DNA of 6,161 bases from an uncultured Lysobacteraceae bacterium. GTDB taxonomy: Bacteria; Pseudomonadota; Gammaproteobacteria; Xanthomonadales; Rhodanobacteraceae. The notes beneath the pieces are model-generated. The model was not told the DNA's origin and did not search any database. It worked only from the letters and a program-made list of their open reading frames with translations. The stretch spans positions 1-6,161 of the forward strand of contig CAMLLF010000260.1 of NCBI GenBank assembly GCA_946480705.1, written 5' to 3'. Positions 4,531 through 6,161 of this stretch are shown piece after piece (position 1 is the first letter of the stretch; each line of letters begins with the position of its first letter). The position numbers and the translations under genes are program-made.

Positions 4531-6161
4531 ACGTGCTGCGTTTCGCCGCACGCGCGCTGCGGCGCGAATTCCGCCACGGCGAGCTGCGCACGCTCGCCGC
4601 CGCACTCGTGCTCGCGGTCGCCGCGCTGACTGCGGTCGCCACGCTCGGTCAGCGCGTCGAGCGCGCGATCGTCGCGAGCGCGGCCGAACTCATCGGCGGC
4701 GATCTCGGCGTCGCCGCGCGGCGCGAGATCGCGCCCGAATTCTTCGCCGAGGCGCAGCGCCTGGGTCTGCGCACGAACCGCAGCGCCGAATTTCCGAGCG
4801 TCGTGTTCGCCGCGGGCAAGAGCCAGCTCGCGCAGGTCAATGCGACCGACGGCAACTACCCGCTGCGCGGCGTGCTGCAGATCCGCGATGCGAGCGGTGC
4901 CGATCTCGAGGTGGCCGCGCCGAAGGCCGGACACGTCTACGCCGACGGCCTGCTGCTGTCGGCGCTGGGAGTGAAACCCGGCGACACGCTGGAACTCGCC
5001 GGCCGGCCGCTGACCGTCGGCGGCGAGATCCTGCGCCAGCCCGACGGCGGGCAGATGTTCTCGCTCGCACCGCGGCTCGTCGTCGCACTGTCCGATGCGC
5101 AGGACAGCGGCCTGCTCGGCGTTGGCTCGCGCGCGCGGCACCGGCTGATGCTGGCCGGCGGCGCCGATGCGCTCGCGCGCTTCCAGGCCTGGGCCAAGCC
5201 GCGGCTCAAGGACGGCGCGCAGCTCGTGACCGTGGCCGAAGCGCAGCAGAACCTGCGCAGTGCGTTCGAGCGCGGCGAATCGTTCCTGCGCCTTGCCGCC
5301 CTGCTCTCCGCGCTGCTGTCGGGCATCGCGGTCGCGCTGGCCGCACAGCGCTACGCGCGGCGCAAGGTGGACGAAGTCGCACTGCTGCGCGCGCTCGGTC
5401 TCGGCAAGCACCGCGTGCTCGCGATCCTGAGCCTTACGGTATTGCTGCTCGGCCTGCCGGCCTGCGTGCTCGGCGCCGGGCTCGGCCTCGCGCTGCAGCA
5501 GGGCGTGCTGACCTATGCGGGCAATCTGCTGCCGGCCGCGGCGCCAGCGCCGAGTCCGATGCCGGCGCTCGCCGCCATGGCCGTCGGCCTCGCCGTGCTC
5601 GTCGGCTTCGCGCTGCCGCCGCTCGCGAAGCTGCGCGACGTGCCGCCGATGCGCGTGTTCCAGCGCGCGATCGCGATGCGTCCGCGCCGTTTCGACCTGT
5701 TGTATCTGCTGCCGCCCGCGGTCGCCTTCGGCCTGATCGCGAGCCAGAGCAGCAGCGCGGCGATCGCGACCGCGCTCGGCACGAGCCTCGCCGGCGTCGC
5801 CGCGGCGACGCTCGCGATCGGCCTCGTGCTGATCTGGCTGCTGCGCCGCGTCGGCCGGAGCCTGCCCGGCGCGCTGCGTTTCGGACTGGCGAATCTCGCG
5901 CGGCGCCGCGGGCTCAGCCTGATCCAGGCCACCGCGCTCGCGCTGAGCTTCACCGCATTGCTGCTGCTCGCCGTCGTCGGTCCGGGGCTGCTCGCGGCGT
6001 GGCGCGCCGACCTGCCCGCGGAGACGCCGAATCATTTCCTGCTGAACCTGCAGCCCGAGCAGCGCGAACGCGTCGAGCGGCAGTTGCAGGCGCTCGGTGC
6101 GAAGAATCTCAACGTGCTGCCGCTCGCGGTCGGCAAGCTCGTCGCGATCAACGGCAAGGCG
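4527..6161 (+). CDS. ybbP: YbbP-type FtsX-family ABC permease, C-terminus beyond the window
   Basis: 545 codons, open to the window edge; the family is usually about 800 or more residues, so roughly one third is missing. It starts MNVLRFAARALRREFRHGEL, a cytoplasmic amphipathic segment, followed by TM1 (about 22-41). A large extracytoplasmic domain (about 42-250) includes SAAELIGGDLGVAARR and GLLLSALGVKPGDTLELAG. TM2 (254-275) follows, then the FtsX cytoplasmic coupling segment ARRKVDEVALLRALGLGKHR (277-296), TM3 (298-324) and TM4 (346-366). LRDVPPMRVFQR (369-380) leads to further helices near 391-406, 413-439 and 466-490, and the second extracytoplasmic domain begins near 492. The ATG overlaps the ybbA stop. 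With YbbA it would form a MacB-type transporter, probably moving or presenting hydrophobic compounds to TesA; the substrate is inferred. Confidence 0.92.
   Translation, partial: MNVLRFAARALRREFRHGELRTLAAALVLAVAALTAVATLGQRVERAIVASAAELIGGDLGVAARREIAPEFFAEAQRLGLRTNRSAEFPSVVFAAGKSQLAQVNATDGNYPLRGVLQIRDASGADLEVAAPKAGHVYADGLLLSALGVKPGDTLELAGRPLTVGGEILRQPDGGQMFSLAPRLVVALSDAQDSGLLGVGSRARHRLMLAGGADALARFQAWAKPRLKDGAQLVTVAEAQQNLRSAFERGESFLRLAALLSALLSGIAVALAAQRYARRKVDEVALLRALGLGKHRVLAILSLTVLLLGLPACVLGAGLGLALQQGVLTYAGNLLPAAAPAPSPMPALAAMAVGLAVLVGFALPPLAKLRDVPPMRVFQRAIAMRPRRFDLLYLLPPAVAFGLIASQSSSAAIATALGTSLAGVAAATLAIGLVLIWLLRRVGRSLPGALRFGLANLARRRGLSLIQATALALSFTALLLLAVVGPGLLAAWRADLPAETPNHFLLNLQPEQRERVERQLQALGAKNLNVLPLAVGKLVAINGKA

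Noticed and set aside
4266..6035. 589-codon minus-strand open frame opposite ybbA and ybbP
   Set aside because: Low-complexity Arg/Gln/Ala/Glu composition and no motif; it is the shadow of the intact transporter genes.

Overview
The window is GC-rich throughout, with strong G/C preference at third codon positions. Its gene content points to a gammaproteobacterium, most likely from or near the Xanthomonadales (Rhodanobacter/Xanthomonas-like). This rests on a ColR/ColS-like two-component pair, the tesA-ybbA-ybbP neighbourhood, a KTSC-like small protein and a REP-like repeat pair. The lineage is inferred from family resemblance only; no search was run.

Left part (1-1057): the first 66 codons of an ECF sigma factor run leftward out of the window, with a candidate ECF-type promoter just upstream. 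Next come a REP-like inverted repeat pair (about 287-435), a 75-aa KTSC-like protein on the minus strand, a short divergent intergenic region with a dyad, and an 82-aa unrecognised protein on the plus strand.

Middle (1064-3224): a two-gene minus-strand operon encodes an OmpR-family response regulator and its membrane histidine kinase, 3 nt apart. The leader of the response regulator has a strong Shine-Dalgarno sequence, a perfect 8-bp-arm palindrome and helically phased TTCACA-type repeats, which together look like an operator.

Right part (3225-6161): tesA (periplasmic SGNH hydrolase, minus strand) is divergent from ybbA-ybbP (ABC ATPase plus large FtsX-type permease, plus strand). The best-supported starts of tesA and ybbA share one CATG tetranucleotide, and ybbA overlaps ybbP by ATGA. 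The permease is open to the window edge and lacks its C-terminal part. Together these three genes would encode a hydrolase-transporter module acting on hydrophobic acyl compounds at the inner membrane.

No tRNA, rRNA, CRISPR, transposase or phage gene was seen. The families are known. The most notable signals are the regulatory architecture upstream of the response regulator, the shared tesA/ybbA start, the dyad before the KTSC-like gene and the 82-aa unknown protein.
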